Shown here: piece after piece, positions 12,398 through 13,464 of the stretch | How the letters are laid out: each line of letters begins with the position of its first letter | Numbering within the stretch: the stretch's first letter is position 1 | Assembly: GCA_902778985.1 (NCBI GenBank) | Contig: CACYZS010000031.1 | Coordinates: forward strand, 1 to 13,464 | From: an uncultured Ruminococcus sp. | GTDB taxonomy: Bacteria; Bacillota; Clostridia; Oscillospirales; CAG-272 | Direction: 5' to 3' | Length of the DNA: 13,464 nt | Made by a program: the position numbers and the translations under genes | Notes under the pieces: generated by a model | The model's database searches: none | The model's input: only the letters and a program-made list of their open reading frames with translations | Told to the model about the DNA's origin: nothing

Positions 12398-13464
12398 ATG
12401 GAAAACGAGAACAAGAACGAAGAACTGGAGCCGATCCTTCCCCCCGAGGAAGAAGAGATTGAAACGCCGGCTCCGACCGATTATCCCGCCGAGATCCTGA
12501 ACCTGATCCGCACCGTCGAAGACGACGCGGAACTGCGTGAATCCCTCGGCGACTACCACGAAAACGATATCGCCGCCGCGATGGGCGAGATGACGCCCGA
12601 GGAACGCGAACGCCTGCGCGGCGTTCTCGGCAACGAGGCGATGTCCGAGGTCCTTGCGTACTCCGAGGACGCGGGCGAATACCTCGAAGAGATGGACGCC
12701 GGCGTCGCCGCCGACCTGATCGAGGAAATGGACGCGGACGACGCGGTCGACGTCCTCGAGGATATGGACGAGGAGAAGAGGGAACAGGTCCTGGAACTCC
12801 TCGAACCCGAGGCGAAAGAGGACATCGACCTTCTGCATTCCTACGACGACGATCAGTTCGGTAGCATCATGACGACCAACTACGTCACGATCAAACAGAA
12901 CATGAGCGTCAAGCAGGCGATGAAGAGTCTGGTGGATCAGGCGGCGGACAACGACAACATCTCGACGCTCTACGTCACCGACGACGCGGGCGCGTACTGC
13001 GGCGCGATCGACCTGAAAGACCTGATCATCGCGCGGCAGGACACCAAACTCGACTCGCTTATTGTGACGTCCTATCCGTCGGTCTACGATACCGACAGCA
13101 TCGCGGAGAACCTCGAACGCGTCCGCGGATATTCCGAGGACTCGATCCCGGTGCTTTCGTCCAAGGACGGCACGGTCATCGGCGTCATCACGGCGCAGGA
13201 CCTGACCGAGGCGGTCAAATCCGACCTCGGCGAGGACTACGCGAAACTCGCCGTGAAGGAACCGCTCTTCCGCAGCATCCGCAAGCGGATCCCGTGGCTC
13301 CTGGTCCTTTTGGTGCTCGGCATCGTCGTTTCGACGGTGATCGGGATGTTCGAGACCGTTTTCGACAAGATCGCCCTGGTCGTCTGCTTCCAGTCCCTGA
13401 TCCTCGACATGGCGGGCAACGTCGGCACGCAGTCGCTTGCCGTCACCATCCGCGTCGTCTCGGA
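12398..13464 (+). CDS. mgtE: Magnesium channel/transporter MgtE, 3'-truncated by window edge
   Basis: Inner-membrane Mg2+ channel that gates according to cytoplasmic Mg2+. The start ATG 12398 has AGGGAGG 10 nt upstream, and 355 codons are visible before the window ends. Residues 1-25 are an acidic tail. Residues 30-145 are the helical MgtE N domain, rich in Asp/Glu that bind Mg2+ between domains in the family. Residues 150-275 are a pair of CBS domains. Then come a plug-like amphipathic helix near 286-298 and the first membrane helices (about 299-317 and 324-336). DMAGNVGTQ at 337-345 corresponds to the conserved MgtE membrane signature. The remaining membrane helices lie outside the window. 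The domain order is standard for MgtE. Regulation probably runs through the leader and hairpin described upstream. Confidence 0.93.
   Translation, partial: MENENKNEELEPILPPEEEEIETPAPTDYPAEILNLIRTVEDDAELRESLGDYHENDIAAAMGEMTPEERERLRGVLGNEAMSEVLAYSEDAGEYLEEMDAGVAADLIEEMDADDAVDVLEDMDEEKREQVLELLEPEAKEDIDLLHSYDDDQFGSIMTTNYVTIKQNMSVKQAMKSLVDQAADNDNISTLYVTDDAGAYCGAIDLKDLIIARQDTKLDSLIVTSYPSVYDTDSIAENLERVRGYSEDSIPVLSSKDGTVIGVITAQDLTEAVKSDLGEDYAKLAVKEPLFRSIRKRIPWLLVLLVLGIVVSTVIGMFETVFDKIALVVCFQSLILDMAGNVGTQSLAVTIRVVS

Overview
The window is a GC-rich chromosomal segment of a bacterium that looks like a member of the Clostridia (Bacillota). The grounds are sigma-A style promoters (TTGACA or TTGCAA with 17-18 bp spacers to TATAAT, TATACT or TACAAT), strong AGGAGG-type ribosome binding sites, lipoproteins with Thr/Ala-rich linkers, an archaeal-type aspartyl-tRNA synthetase of the kind many clostridia carry, and a single-membrane style ABC uptake cassette. 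I cannot name the species. I see no mobile element, CRISPR array, tRNA or rRNA.

Layout. 1-1273: the 3' part of a membrane diguanylate cyclase (GGDEF) gene, closed by a strong terminator. 1274-1625: a non-coding stretch ending in a promoter whose -10 is embedded in a near-consensus arginine-repressor (ARG) box. 1626-9044: a plus-strand operon of five genes: polar amino-acid binding lipoprotein, permease, ATPase, argF (ornithine carbamoyltransferase), and a 1345-residue protein that joins a full-length carbamoyl-phosphate synthase large subunit to a full-length diaminopimelate-epimerase-like domain. A strong terminator follows. 9086-9249: a hairpin-rich non-coding stretch between convergent genes. 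9250-10620 (minus): a lipoprotein of the endonuclease/exonuclease/phosphatase fold. 10732-12066 (minus): archaeal-type aspS with its own promoter and terminator. 12067-12397: a divergent promoter region. 12398 to the end: the 5' part of mgtE, a magnesium channel gene, preceded by a leader of about 175 nt that ends in a terminator-like hairpin containing the mgtE ribosome binding site.

How the genes fit together. The operon joins uptake of an amino acid (probably basic; this is inferred from the neighbours) to two arginine-pathway steps: carbamoyl phosphate synthesis and its transfer to ornithine. The ARG box on the only promoter seen suggests that arginine controls the whole unit. The fused epimerase-like domain adds a link to lysine/meso-diaminopimelate metabolism.

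Most worth a second look: the CarB-DapF fusion; within it, replacement of one of the two catalytic cysteines of DapF by alanine (and of a substrate-binding Asn by Asp); and the mgtE leader, which does not match the M-box pattern I know and carries a well-placed 31-codon upstream ORF.
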